NCBI GenBank assembly: GCA_008501585.1 | Contig: QQUN01000054.1 | Coordinates: 62,001-126,000 of the forward strand | Direction: 5' to 3' | Source: Pseudomonadota bacterium | Lineage (GTDB): Bacteria; Pseudomonadota; Gammaproteobacteria; Burkholderiales; Rhodocyclaceae | Length of the DNA: 64,000 nt | Part shown: positions 8,594 through 17,757 of the stretch, in pieces | How the letters are laid out: each line of letters starts with the position of its first letter | Position numbering within the stretch: the first letter of the stretch is position 1 | The notes under the pieces: model-generated | Database searches by the model: none | What the model was told of the DNA's origin: nothing | The model's input: only the letters and a program-made list of their open reading frames with translations | Program-made: the position numbers and the translations under genes

Positions 8594-9934
8594 TTACAGG
8601 TTGCTCAGGCTTTCGAGTTGTTGCGTCAGGTAGGTGCTGGTGGTGTTGAGGCTGGCCACCAGGGTGTCGAGTGCGGTGAATTGGGCGCGCAAGCGGGCTT
8701 CGGTGAGGGTGAGCTGGCGTTCGAGGCGCTCGCGCTGGTCGTCGATGCTGGCGACGGAGGACTCGATGCCGCTGACGCGGTTGTCGATCAGTCCGTCCGC
8801 TGCGGTGAAGGCGGTCGCCATGGTGTCGACGGCGGCACCGTAAGCACCGAGCGAGGCGACGACGCCATCGAAGTCCGTCTCGACAGCATTGCTCAGTTTG
8901 GTGGTGTCCAGTGTCAGGGTGCCGTCCTGGGCAAACGAGACGCCGAGGCTGTACAGGTACTGGTTGCTGGTGCCGGCGACGGCCGACGGCACGTTGCCGA
9001 GTGTGTCGCGCATCTTGCCGAGCAGCGTGCGAATGGTGGCATCGCCGTTGAGCGGCTCGGCCACCTTGGTTTCCGAGTTGTAGGCGGTCTTGGCGGAGAT
9101 GTCGTTGCGCAGGCTGTTGTAGGCGTCGACAAAGGCCTTGACCGCGGTCTCGATGCCCGTGCTGTCGCGGGCGACGTCGAGCGTGCTCGTGCCGACGGCC
9201 TTGGCGGTGATGGTGACATTGGCCACGGCGCTGGTGACCGTGTTGCTCTGCGAGGTGACGGTTTCGCCCTCGACGGTGATGATCGAGTTGAGCGCCGCCG
9301 TGGCGTTGGGGTGCGCGCCGTCGAAACTGGCCAGGCCGGTCAGGTTGGCGTCGCCGCCGCTGACCGACAGGCTGAAGGCGTTGTCGGTGCCGGTGTTCTT
9401 GGCGGTCAGCACCAGGCGGCTGCCGGCGTCGCCGGTGACGACCGTGGCGCGCACGTCGATGCCGGCGTCGTTGATCGCGTTGGCCACGTCCTGCAGGCTG
9501 TTGCCGCCACTGGCGAGGGTGACGTCCTGCGTGCTGCCATTGATGGTGAAGCTCAGGGTGCCGGCGCCGTAGCTGGTGCCACCCGCCTGAATCGACGAGA
9601 ACGATTTTTGTGCTTTCGCCAGCTGCACGACCTCGACCGCGTAGCTGCCGTTCTTGGCAAAGGTGCCGGCGCTGGCCGACAGAACATCGCTGTCGCCGGC
9701 GGTGGCGGCGAATGCCGCCAGTTTGTTCGGGTCACCCAGTGTCTTGGCGGCGGTCTGCAGATCGGTCAGTTTGCTCTTGATCGTGCCGAGCGCGGAAATC
9801 TTGGCCGAATAGGACGACTCTTTCTTGTTGAGCGCCGTGAGCGGCTGGCGCTCGATCGCCATCAGCTGACTGACGATGTTGTTCGAGTCCAGTCCGGAAC
9901 CGATGCCCAGAGATGAAATGCTGCCGGTGGCCAT
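8594..9934 (-). CDS. fliD: flagellar filament cap protein FliD
   Basis: 446 residues. The conserved N-terminus ISSLGIGSGLDSNNIVSQLMAIERQPL and a C-terminal coiled coil (VASIDDQRERLERQLTLTEARLRAQFTALDTLVASLNTTSTYLTQQLESL) are diagnostic. FliD caps the growing filament and helps flagellin fold at the tip. The variable middle (about 150-300) is Thr/Ala-rich, as in other capping proteins. It lies between flaG and fliS on the minus strand. Confidence 0.94.
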   Translation of the reverse strand: MATGSISSLGIGSGLDSNNIVSQLMAIERQPLTALNKKESSYSAKISALGTIKSKLTDLQTAAKTLGDPNKLAAFAATAGDSDVLSASAGTFAKNGSYAVEVVQLAKAQKSFSSIQAGGTSYGAGTLSFTINGSTQDVTLASGGNSLQDVANAINDAGIDVRATVVTGDAGSRLVLTAKNTGTDNAFSLSVSGGDANLTGLASFDGAHPNATAALNSIITVEGETVTSQSNTVTSAVANVTITAKAVGTSTLDVARDSTGIETAVKAFVDAYNSLRNDISAKTAYNSETKVAEPLNGDATIRTLLGKMRDTLGNVPSAVAGTSNQYLYSLGVSFAQDGTLTLDTTKLSNAVETDFDGVVASLGAYGAAVDTMATAFTAADGLIDNRVSGIESSVASIDDQRERLERQLTLTEARLRAQFTALDTLVASLNTTSTYLTQQLESLSNL

Positions 9935-9949
9935 GGAATAGCCTCCTCG

Positions 9950-10363
9950 TTATGCCTTTTGCTCGACGAGCAGTCCCGCCCGGATGTCGGCGATGTTGTC
10001 GTTGAGCATTTCCGCGATCTTGAGAAATTCTTCCGACGGAATTTGCCGGATCACTTCCTTGGACTCGCGTTCGATGACTTTGATCACCACCGTGCCGGAT
10101 TTTTCGTTCAGGCTGAAGGTGATGTCGCGGGCGATGGCCTGAAGCGAGGCTTGCGCACGCTCGACCGCTTCTTGCAGTTTAGCCGGGTCTTGCTCAAGCG
10201 CCGCCTTGGCTTCCTTGGCGGCCTCGGCCTTGGCAAGTGCCTCTGCCTGTTGAGCACGCTCTGCCGCGTCGGCACGTTCGGGAGCAATGCCCGCCCGGCC
10301 GGCTGACGCGGCTTGCTGCGACACAAACTGAGCGGCGGTGGCGGTTACGGGCTGGGTACTCAT
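9950..10363 (-). CDS. flaG: FlaG family flagellar protein
   Basis: 137 residues. The C-terminal half (DITFSLNEKSGTVVIKVIERESKEVIRQIPSEEFLKIAEML) is the FlaG domain; the N-terminal half is Ala/Glu/Lys-rich and probably helical. FlaG proteins affect filament length in several species. It sits between the flagellins and fliD, as in Pseudomonas and many betaproteobacteria. Confidence 0.9.
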   Translation of the reverse strand: MSTQPVTATAAQFVSQQAASAGRAGIAPERADAAERAQQAEALAKAEAAKEAKAALEQDPAKLQEAVERAQASLQAIARDITFSLNEKSGTVVIKVIERESKEVIRQIPSEEFLKIAEMLNDNIADIRAGLLVEQKA

Positions 10364-10418
10364 GGTGCTCTCCTGATTGCCGGGGCCGGTGGCATCGTTT
10401 GCCGCATCCGGCAGATCC

Positions 10419-10439
10419 GACCGGCAGGCTTTGCCGGTC
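10419..10439. terminator. hairpin downstream of flagellin 1
   Basis: Perfect 8-base stem GACCGGCA / TGCCGGTC with a 5-base loop, 20 bases after the flagellin stop. There is no T-run, so it may stabilise or separate the flagellin mRNA rather than end transcription. Confidence 0.45.
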
Positions 10440-10458
10440 GTTCGGCGCTAAACAAGGC

Positions 10459-11253
10459 TTAACCTTGCAACAAAGACAAGACGCTCTGCGGCACGCTGTT
10501 GGCCTGAGCCACCATTGCGGTGCCGGACTGCTGAAGGATCTGGGCGCGGGTCAGGGCTGCGGTTTCGGCAGCGAAGTCGGCGTCCATGATGCGGCTGCGC
10601 GCGGCGTACTGGTTCTCGCGCGCGGTTTCGAGTTGCTGGATGGTGAACTGCATGCGGCCCATCACACCGCCAATGGTGGCGCGGTTGGCAGCCACGCTGT
10701 TGAGTGCGTTGTCGATCGAGGAGATCGCTGCCGCGGCCGCCGCACTGGTGCTGACCGCACCGCCGATCGAGGCCACGCTGGTGAAGGTGGCCGACATGCT
10801 GTCGGACGCGCCGGCGCCGATCTGGAAGGTGAAGGTGCCGAACACCGACTGGTTGTTGAGCTTGGCGGCGCCTTGCAGGCGGCCGAGTTCGGTGTCCAGC
10901 TGCGAAAATTCGGCATTCAGATAGCCGCGCTCGGTGTCGGAGATGGTGCCGTTGAGCGATTGCACGGCCAATTCACGCATGCGCTGGAGAATGTCCGCCG
11001 ATGTGCCCAGGGCGCCATCGGCGGTTTGGGAAAAGGAGATGCCGTCCGAGGCGTTGCGCATGGCAACGGTCAAACCACGTGCGTCTGCTTCCATCCGTTG
11101 TGCCACCGCCAGGCCGGCTGCGTCGTCGCGTGCGCTATTGACACGCAGGCCGGACGAGAGCCGCTGGAGCGATGTGGCCAGACCTTCCTGGCTACGGTTG
11201 AGGTTGCGCTGAGCGTTCAGCGAGTAGACGTTTGTGTTGATGACCTGTGCCAT
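10459..11253 (-). CDS. fliC: flagellin, paralogue 1 of 3
   Basis: 264 residues, a short flagellin with a small central domain. The N-terminal D0/D1 (MAQVINTNVYSLNAQRNL) and the C-terminal D0 ending VPQSVLSLLQG are conserved. It differs from the other two mostly in the middle (ASDSMSATFTSVASIGGAVSTSAAAA) and at the tail, LLQG against LLRG. It forms the filament with its paralogues. A hairpin follows it. Being furthest from the upstream promoter candidate, it may have its own promoter, which I could not identify. Confidence 0.95.
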   Translation of the reverse strand: MAQVINTNVYSLNAQRNLNRSQEGLATSLQRLSSGLRVNSARDDAAGLAVAQRMEADARGLTVAMRNASDGISFSQTADGALGTSADILQRMRELAVQSLNGTISDTERGYLNAEFSQLDTELGRLQGAAKLNNQSVFGTFTFQIGAGASDSMSATFTSVASIGGAVSTSAAAAAAISSIDNALNSVAANRATIGGVMGRMQFTIQQLETARENQYAARSRIMDADFAAETAALTRAQILQQSGTAMVAQANSVPQSVLSLLQG

Positions 11254-11272
11254 GACAGCCTCCTTTTGGCGC

Positions 11273-11291
11273 CCGGCTGTTGGTCAGCCGG
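11273..11291. terminator. hairpin between flagellins 1 and 2
   Basis: Stem CCGGCTG / CAGCCGG with loop TTGGT in the 58-base gap after the stop of flagellin 2. No clear T-run follows on the minus strand, so its role as a terminator is uncertain. Confidence 0.4.
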
Positions 11292-11311
11292 ACGATCCCA
11301 AATTGATTGGA

Positions 11312-12106
11312 TTAGCCACGTAGCAGCGACAACACGTTCTGCGGGACGCTGTTCGCTTGCGCTACCATCGCGGTACCCGACTGTTGCAAAATCTGTGCCC
11401 GCGTGAGATTGGCGGTTTCAGAGGCGAAATCTGCGTCCATGATCCGGCTACGCGCGGCGTACTGGTTCTCACGTGCCGTCTCGAGCTGTTGGATGGTGAA
11501 TTGCATCCGGCCCATCACACCGCCGATGGTGGCGCGGTTGCTGGCGACGCTGTTGAGCGCGTTGTCGATCGCGGAGATGGCGGCAGAGGCAGTGGCCGAT
11601 GTGCCCACGCCACCACCGACGGCTGCCACGCTGGTGAAGGTCGCGGCCATGCTGTCGGCCGCTGCCGCGCCGATCTGGAAGGTGAAGGCGCCGAAGGCCG
11701 ACTGGTTGTTGAGCTTGGCGGCACCCTGGAGGCGGGCCAGTTCGGCATCGAGCTGGCCGAATTCGGCGTTGAGGTAGCCGCGCTCGGTGTCAGAGATGGT
11801 GCCGTTGAGCGACTGGACGGCCAGTTCGCGCATCCGCTGCAGCATGTCGGCTGCGGTGGCCAGCGCGCCGTCGGCGGTCTGGGCAAACGAGATGCCGTCC
11901 GAGGCGTTGCGCATGGCAACGGTCAGGCCGCGGGCATCGGCTTCCATGCGCTGGGCCACGGCGAGGCCGGCGGCGTCGTCACGGGCGCTGTTGATGCGCA
12001 GGCCCGAGGACAGGCGCTGCAGCGAGGTGGCGAGGCCTTCCTGGCTGCGGTTGAGGTTGCGCTGGGCATTCAGCGAATAGACGTTGGTGTTGATGACTTG
12101 TGCCAT
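11312..12106 (-). CDS. fliC: flagellin, paralogue 2 of 3
   Basis: 264 residues, nearly identical to paralogue 3 over the N-terminal 95 and C-terminal 85 residues. The variable part reads AAADSMAATFTSVAAVGGGVGTSATASAAISAIDNAL. GGAG is placed before the ATG. Three co-directional genes of equal length point to tandem duplication, with the ends kept alike by selection or gene conversion. Confidence 0.95.
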   Translation of the reverse strand: MAQVINTNVYSLNAQRNLNRSQEGLATSLQRLSSGLRINSARDDAAGLAVAQRMEADARGLTVAMRNASDGISFAQTADGALATAADMLQRMRELAVQSLNGTISDTERGYLNAEFGQLDAELARLQGAAKLNNQSAFGAFTFQIGAAAADSMAATFTSVAAVGGGVGTSATASAAISAIDNALNSVASNRATIGGVMGRMQFTIQQLETARENQYAARSRIMDADFASETANLTRAQILQQSGTAMVAQANSVPQNVLSLLRG

Positions 12107-12135
12107 GACAATCTCCTTGGCGGTCGGTACTGCAG

Positions 12136-12159
12136 GGGCTGAGCCGAGTGGCTCAGCCC
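12136..12159. terminator. hairpin between flagellins 2 and 3
   Basis: Perfect 10-base stem GGGCTGAGCC / GGCTCAGCCC with loop GAGT, 16 bases after the stop of flagellin 3. No T-run. A strong hairpin here could limit read-through or protect the 3' end. Confidence 0.5.
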
Positions 12160-12175
12160 GTCAATGGGTGTGGCG

Positions 12176-12970
12176 TTAGCCGCGCAGCAGCGAGAGCACG
12201 TTCTGCGGCACGCTGTTGGCCTGGGCCACCATCGCGGTACCCGACTGCTGCAGGATCTGCGCGCGGGTCAGGTTGGCGGTTTCGGAGGCGAAGTCGGCGT
12301 CCATGATCCGGCTACGTGCGGCGTACTGGTTTTCGCGCGCGGTCTCGAGCTGCTGGATGGTGAATTGCATCCGGCCCATCACGCCGCCGATGGTGGCGCG
12401 GTTGCTGGCGACGCTGTTGAGCGCGTTGTCGATCGAGGCGATGGCCAGTGCTGCGGCAGCACTCGTGCTGACGGCGCCGCCGATCGATGCCACGCTGGTG
12501 AAGGTGGCGGCCATGCTGTCGGCGGCGGCTGCGCCGATCTGGAAGGTGAAGGCGCCGAAGGCCGACTGGTTGTTGAGCTTGGCCGCGCCTTGCAGACGAC
12601 CCAGTTCGGTGTCCAGCTGCGTGAATTCAGCGTTCAGGTAGCCGCGCTCGGTGTTGGAGATGGTGCCGTTGAGCGACTGGACGGCCAGTTCGCGCATCCG
12701 CTGCAGCATGTCGGCCGAGGTGGCCAGGGCGCCGTCGGCGGTCTGGGCGAACGAGATACCATCGGAAGCGTTGCGCATGGCGACGGTCAGGCCACGGGCG
12801 TCGGCTTCCATTCGCTGGGCAACGGCCAGGCCGGCGGCGTCATCGCGGGCGCTGTTGATGCGCAGGCCGGAAGACAGGCGCTGCAGCGACGTGGCCAAGC
12901 CTTCCTGGCTGCGGTTGAGGTTCCGCTGGGCATTCAGCGAGTACACGTTCGTGTTGATGACTTGTGCCAT
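12176..12970 (-). CDS. fliC: flagellin, paralogue 3 of 3
   Basis: 264 residues, first in the tandem row in the direction of transcription. It shares both terminal domains with the other copies; the central stretch (ASIGGAVSTSAAAALAIASIDNAL) is a mosaic that matches paralogue 1 in part. A candidate sigma-28 promoter lies about 85-110 bases upstream. Confidence 0.95.
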   Translation of the reverse strand: MAQVINTNVYSLNAQRNLNRSQEGLATSLQRLSSGLRINSARDDAAGLAVAQRMEADARGLTVAMRNASDGISFAQTADGALATSADMLQRMRELAVQSLNGTISNTERGYLNAEFTQLDTELGRLQGAAKLNNQSAFGAFTFQIGAAAADSMAATFTSVASIGGAVSTSAAAALAIASIDNALNSVASNRATIGGVMGRMQFTIQQLETARENQYAARSRIMDADFASETANLTRAQILQQSGTAMVAQANSVPQNVLSLLRG

Positions 12971-13053
12971 GGTAAATCTCCTGGTTCAACTGGTTCAGCT
13001 CTGGTCTGGCTGGGGATCTTGTTGGCATTGATGTGCCGGTCCCCATGGCCCTA

Positions 13054-13080
13054 CCTACGGCGACGCGTCGAAAAACTGAA
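13054..13080 (-). promoter_or_regulatory. candidate sigma-28 (FliA) promoter for the flagellins
   Basis: On the minus strand TTCAGTTT, an 11-base spacer, then GCCGTAGG. This compares with TAAAGTTT-N11-GCCGATAA: spacing is exact, with 6 of 8 and 4 of 8 matches. It lies in the 282-base gap between the glycosyltransferase stop and flagellin 3, where I see no gene. Confidence 0.4.
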
Positions 13081-13252
13081 GCCTGTTTTTTTGCACCTGA
13101 TCTGCGTCAATCCCCCTGCCGTAAAGGTTTTCGGCGCCGCGTCCTTGTGGGACGTCGGCGCCGAATGGTGCGCTGCAGTGGCGATGTCAGGCGAATCTGC
13201 CTGAAAGGGAAAAGGGGCAGCCCTGCACCGATTCCCTTTGATCCGCTTGGTT

Positions 13253-16200
13253 TCAGGGCAGGTGTTGGGCGAGCCAGTCGTCCACGTGATGCTCGAGAAT
13301 GTAATCGGCCAACACCCACTCACGCAGGCGGTCGCCGGCCTTGGCAGTGGCGTCGAGATCGTTCAGATGGGCGCGAATTGCATCGACCCATTCACGGGTT
13401 GAATTGTTAACCCGTGTAACAGGCGCGCTGCGATAGGGCTCAACGTCGGTGCACACCACCGGCCAGCCGAGCAAGCCGTAGTCGAGCAGGCGCAGATTGC
13501 TCTTGGCCTCGTTGAACGCGTTGATTTCGAGTGGCGCCACCGCCAGATCGAGGTTCAGGCTGGCGAGTTTGTCGGGGTAGTCGTCGAAGTTGACCCAGTC
13601 GTGAACCTCGCGAACATAGGGTTTGATGTCCTCCGGGCACATGCCGAAGAAGACCCAGTCGGCTTCCTGGTGAGTTTCGATGATGGCGTCGCGAATTAAG
13701 GCGAGGTCGCCGGCATGCTGCATGGCGCCGGCCCAGCCGATGCGTGGTTTGGCACTGACCCGGCGGCGCGATGCGACATGCCCCCAGCGTGCCCATTCGA
13801 GCCGGTTGGGGACCACGCGGATGTCGTCGATCATGTGCCGGGCAAATTCCGCCAGCGGCTCGGTGGACACGATGAGCCGGTCGCACAGGCCAATGGCGCT
13901 GCGCACCCGTGAGCGGGTGTCGCGCGACCAGTGGCCAAAGAGGTTGCTTTTCTCCGGCACGGCGGTGGCGAGGTCGTCCATCGAAGCGACGCGCAGCAAG
14001 TCGGGCAGGTAAGTCTGCAACTGCTGAAGCAGCTGGAGATGCTGATTGGAGAAGCCGTGGTGCAGGATGAAGCTGCTCGCGCCGTCGAGTCGTACCAGGT
14101 CGGCCAGGGTCGGGATGCGCCGCTTGCGGGAGTCGGGGTAGCTGAAGAAGGCGCCCAGCGCCTTGCCGGCACGGCGGGCAGCGCGCAGCGGGCCGGTGAC
14201 GCGATACTCGCCCGCGCCGCTGACCGGGTCGGCGATGAGGCGCGGCATGTCGGTGACCGGCAGGTGTCGCCAGCCGACTGCGCAGCCGGTGTCGATGCGG
14301 GTGTCCTGGTGGCCGAGCAGCAGATTGGGGTTCCAGGCCGGGTCGTGGCGGATCAGGGGCAGGCAGCGCGTGATCAACTGCCGCTCCTGGGTGAGTCGGG
14401 TCAGTTCGTTGCGCGCCAGTTCGGCTTCGTGCTCGACGATGGCGATGGCTTCGCGTGGTGGGGCGTCGTCGTCGTAGTGGGCGACCGTGCTCCACGGCGT
14501 CCACACCAGGCGGCCGTGTGCGGCGAGCCGCAGCGTGAGTTCGGCGGTGGGATAGCTCAAATGCTGTGATTCGTCCATGCCGCCGATGGCATCGAAGTGT
14601 GCGCGCCGCATCAAGAGCACTGCACTGTCGAGTGCCGAGCAATTGACGTCGGTCTGCTGCCGCCCCAGGTAGCCGGGGTGGAGCATGGTGCGCTCACCGG
14701 TGTCCGGCGAGCCAATGAACGGCGCCAGGCCGACGACGCTGCCGGTGAAGTCGAGTGCCTGGCTGCCCGGGGTGACCAGCCGTGGCGCGACGCCTGCCAC
14801 CTCGGGGCGTTGGCCGTGGTTGAGCAGCCGGGTCAGCCAGTTGCCGTTCAGCACTTGTACGTCGTTATGCATCAGCACGACGAATTCGGCGTCGCTGGCG
14901 GCAACGGCGGTGTTGAACAGGCGGCAGACGTTCCACTCGCCGTCGATGTCCATGCGCTGCAAGCGATCGGGGTGGGCCGCGATCTGGCGGTCCAGCCATG
15001 TGAGAACGTCGGGGTCGTCCGAGGCGTTGTTGACCAGGGTGATGCGGGCTTCCGCGTAGTCTGTTTTCTCGAGCAGGCTGGTGAGCAGCGGTGCCATGTA
15101 CTCGAGGCGGTTGCGGAAGGGAATGATGATCTCGACCGAGGGCGTGGCGTCGTGGTGGTACTCGATGCGCCAGGTGGCATGCAGCTGGCCGGGGCGAACG
15201 CGGGCCTGGGTGTCACGCCGGGCCAGGTGCGCCTGCACTGCGGCCATCGCGTCGCTGTCGGAAATGAGCACATGCGGCGAGACCGGCAGGCTCAGCAGCG
15301 GATCGGCGATGTGGCCGATCGCCGGCGCGCCGATCTGGTCGAGCACGCGCAGCGTCAGATCGTAGTAGTGGGCGCCCGGCAAGGCGCTGCAGCCGCCCGC
15401 CGCCGCGTACACCGTACGACGCATCCACAAGGTGCCGATGTAGTCGGTGGCGGCGAGCATGTCGGGCAGCAGGTCGGGCTTGAAGCGCGGTTCGACCCGG
15501 TCGGTGCCGTTTCGGCTGACGTCGTCGTCGCTGTAGCACGCGCCGATGGCAGAATCGGTGGCGAACTCATGGGCGATGCGCCACAGGCAGAAGGGGTCGA
15601 GGCGGGTGCCGGGGGGCAGCAGGGCGACGACATCGCAGCCGTTTTCGGCAACGGCGGCATCGCAGACCGGCTTGATGTCCCGATGCGTCGGGGCAACCCG
15701 CCATTCGATATTGGCGATGTCCTCGATGGCCGGGTCGGGGCAGACCGTGGGCGCCAGCACGGTCAGCGTCCACAGCGGGTAGGGTTGTTGTGCGACGCTG
15801 TCGAGGGTGTCGGCGAGCAGGCCATAGTCGGCGGCGACCGCGTGCACCAGCAGGTGGATGCGCGGTTCCTGTGGCCAGCGGCGCATGACGCGCTGTAGCA
15901 GGGCGTGGTCGGTCTCGAGGTAGTTGCGTGCGTTGAGAAAGCTCTCGTAGTCGCGATCCATGGCACTCGACTGGCTGTCCGGCGTCTTGCCAAGCAGATC
16001 CAGCGCCAGCGTGTCGGTCTTTTCGGCGGCCATCCGCGCGAGCATGGCGTTGGCGTCCGGCAAGGTATCGCTCAGGCCGGCGGCGCGGCCGCTGCAGGCA
16101 CGGATCGCCATGGCCGTGACCACGATGAGATCGTCGCGGGCGGCGTCGACATAGTCCTTGAAGATCGGCATGGCCTCCTTGCTGCCGAGGCTGCTGACGA

Positions 16201-17002
16201 TATCGACGAGCTTGGCGCCGGTGAGCAGCTGGATCTGCCGCGCCTTGGCGAGCAGGCGCAGCGACATCGGCCACTGGTCGGACTGGAAGACCAGGTCGAG
16301 CAGGTGAATGTGGTCGAAGGCGCTGCGGCCGGTGGCATGCAGCGCAAAGGACTCATTGGCGCCGTGCATGCGCAGGCGGCAGATGTTTTCATTGACGTAG
16401 TAGGCCGGTCCGACGGCAGCCAGGCGCATCCACAGGTAGAGGTCGCCGAGCATGGGGAGGAACAGCGGGTAGGCGCCGCCGACCTTTTCGCACATGCTGC
16501 GACGGAACACGCCGAAGGACAGCGGGATGTAGTTCTGGATGATGAGCGAGGCCATGTCCTCGACCACGCCGCTGCGATCATGCGGAATCCAGGTCATCGG
16601 CTGCTCGGGGGCGTCCAGACCGCCACGGGTGGTGTGCCAGCCGGTGTAGGCGTAGCTGCACTCGGGGTGGGCGTCGAGCCCGTTGCAGGTGGCCTCGAGA
16701 AAGGTCGGGCCCCACAGGTCGTCCGCCGGCAGGATCACCACGTACTCCGCCGCCGTCAGCTCATAGCCGCGCTTCATGTTGCCGACCGCGCCGAGGTTGG
16801 TGTCGTTGCGGTGATAGCGGATGCGACTGTCCTGTGCCATCCACCGCGCGGCCACCTCGGGGGTGTCGTCGGTCGAGGCGTTGTCCATCACCAGCACCTG
16901 GAAGTCGCCCCGCGTCTGCGCCGCGATGGCAGCCAGGCACTCGTCGAGGAAGTGGGCGTAGTTGTAGCAGGGGATGATGATGTCGATGTTGTGCTCGGCC
17001 AT
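13253..17002 (-). CDS. large multidomain glycosyltransferase (GT2, GT2, GT2, GT4/GT1-like)
   Basis: 1249 residues. Domain 1 (1-250) is GT2: IDIIIPCYNYAHFLDECL, DNASTDDTPE and the ILPADD acidic motif. Domain 2 (about 370-600) is a degenerate GT2-like region with ACYSDDD. Domain 3 (about 625-860) is GT2: VEIIIPFRNRLEYM, VLMHNDV. The C-terminal third (about 1000-1249) looks like a GT-B glycosyltransferase: RIGWAGAMQHAGDLALIRDAI and APLEINAFNEAKSNLRLLDYGLLGWPVV. No membrane helix or signal peptide is seen, so it is cytoplasmic. It is the last gene of the sugar operon and lies directly upstream of the flagellins. It could decorate flagellin or build a polysaccharide; the acceptor is unknown. Confidence 0.85.
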   Translation of the reverse strand: MAEHNIDIIIPCYNYAHFLDECLAAIAAQTRGDFQVLVMDNASTDDTPEVAARWMAQDSRIRYHRNDTNLGAVGNMKRGYELTAAEYVVILPADDLWGPTFLEATCNGLDAHPECSYAYTGWHTTRGGLDAPEQPMTWIPHDRSGVVEDMASLIIQNYIPLSFGVFRRSMCEKVGGAYPLFLPMLGDLYLWMRLAAVGPAYYVNENICRLRMHGANESFALHATGRSAFDHIHLLDLVFQSDQWPMSLRLLAKARQIQLLTGAKLVDIVSSLGSKEAMPIFKDYVDAARDDLIVVTAMAIRACSGRAAGLSDTLPDANAMLARMAAEKTDTLALDLLGKTPDSQSSAMDRDYESFLNARNYLETDHALLQRVMRRWPQEPRIHLLVHAVAADYGLLADTLDSVAQQPYPLWTLTVLAPTVCPDPAIEDIANIEWRVAPTHRDIKPVCDAAVAENGCDVVALLPPGTRLDPFCLWRIAHEFATDSAIGACYSDDDVSRNGTDRVEPRFKPDLLPDMLAATDYIGTLWMRRTVYAAAGGCSALPGAHYYDLTLRVLDQIGAPAIGHIADPLLSLPVSPHVLISDSDAMAAVQAHLARRDTQARVRPGQLHATWRIEYHHDATPSVEIIIPFRNRLEYMAPLLTSLLEKTDYAEARITLVNNASDDPDVLTWLDRQIAAHPDRLQRMDIDGEWNVCRLFNTAVAASDAEFVVLMHNDVQVLNGNWLTRLLNHGQRPEVAGVAPRLVTPGSQALDFTGSVVGLAPFIGSPDTGERTMLHPGYLGRQQTDVNCSALDSAVLLMRRAHFDAIGGMDESQHLSYPTAELTLRLAAHGRLVWTPWSTVAHYDDDAPPREAIAIVEHEAELARNELTRLTQERQLITRCLPLIRHDPAWNPNLLLGHQDTRIDTGCAVGWRHLPVTDMPRLIADPVSGAGEYRVTGPLRAARRAGKALGAFFSYPDSRKRRIPTLADLVRLDGASSFILHHGFSNQHLQLLQQLQTYLPDLLRVASMDDLATAVPEKSNLFGHWSRDTRSRVRSAIGLCDRLIVSTEPLAEFARHMIDDIRVVPNRLEWARWGHVASRRRVSAKPRIGWAGAMQHAGDLALIRDAIIETHQEADWVFFGMCPEDIKPYVREVHDWVNFDDYPDKLASLNLDLAVAPLEINAFNEAKSNLRLLDYGLLGWPVVCTDVEPYRSAPVTRVNNSTREWVDAIRAHLNDLDATAKAGDRLREWVLADYILEHHVDDWLAQHLP

Positions 17003-17028
17003 GACGGGGGCGTCCTTGGTTAGTCGGG

Positions 17029-17757
17029 TCAGGCGCGACGGCGCAGATAGCCGTGCGGCGCCACGGAGACGGCCAGCTTGGCGTCCATGGCGTGGTCGAT
17101 TTCGAATTCCGGGTGGGTCTTGAGCCAGGCATGGACAGCCGTTTTCGGGTTGTCGCCGGGCGCCCAGGGGCGGTCACCGAACAGCGATGCCGGCATGTCT
17201 TCGACCACGGTGTCCATCACCACGCAATAGCTGCCGGGTGAGGTGAGCGGGGCGTAGCGTTCGAGTTCGCCGAGCACGTGTTCATGGGTGTGGTTGGAGT
17301 CGAGCACCACCATCACCTTCTTGCCCTCGGCCGCTGCCGCTGCCTGGGCGACGATGGCGGCATCCAGGCTGGAGCCTTCGATCATGCGGATGCGGCTGGC
17401 CATGGGGTGTGATTCGATGGCTTCGCGATTGTGGGCGCGGATGTCGATGTCGATGCCCAGCACTTCGCCGCGTCCGAGCATCTGCATCATCGAGGCGTAG
17501 AAGATCAGCGAACCGCCGCGGGCGATGCCGGTCTCGATCACCAGATCGGGCTGAATGCGCCACATCAGTTCCTGCATGGCGAGGATGTCGGTCGGGTACT
17601 GGATGATCGGCCGCCCCATCCACTCGAAGTGGTAGGAGTAGCGCAGCTGCTGGGCGCGGTCCATCCAGGCGCGCGACAGCTGCCGGAAGTCGGCATCGTC
17701 GGCCTGGGCCTGGATCTCTTTTGCGCAGTCGGCGGCGAATTGTTGGTGGTCGTCCAT
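17029..17757 (-). CDS. CmcI-like (cephalosporin hydroxylase family) methyltransferase fold protein
   Basis: 242 residues. Conserved features are IQYPTDILAMQELMWRIQPDLVIETGIARGGSLIFYA, GEVLGIDIDIR and VMVVLDSNHTHEHVLGELERY, ending WLKTHPEFEID. Despite the family name, members have a SAM-dependent methyltransferase fold and often occur in polysaccharide clusters, where they probably methylate sugars. It overlaps the stop/start region of the reductase gene upstream at 17757, so it is in the operon. Confidence 0.85.
   Translation of the reverse strand: MDDHQQFAADCAKEIQAQADDADFRQLSRAWMDRAQQLRYSYHFEWMGRPIIQYPTDILAMQELMWRIQPDLVIETGIARGGSLIFYASMMQMLGRGEVLGIDIDIRAHNREAIESHPMASRIRMIEGSSLDAAIVAQAAAAAEGKKVMVVLDSNHTHEHVLGELERYAPLTSPGSYCVVMDTVVEDMPASLFGDRPWAPGDNPKTAVHAWLKTHPEFEIDHAMDAKLAVSVAPHGYLRRRA

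Noticed and set aside
12990-13050. GGCACATCAATGCC upstream of flagellin 3 as a sigma-54 promoter
   Set aside because: The GG to GC spacing is one base short and the rest does not fit the consensus.
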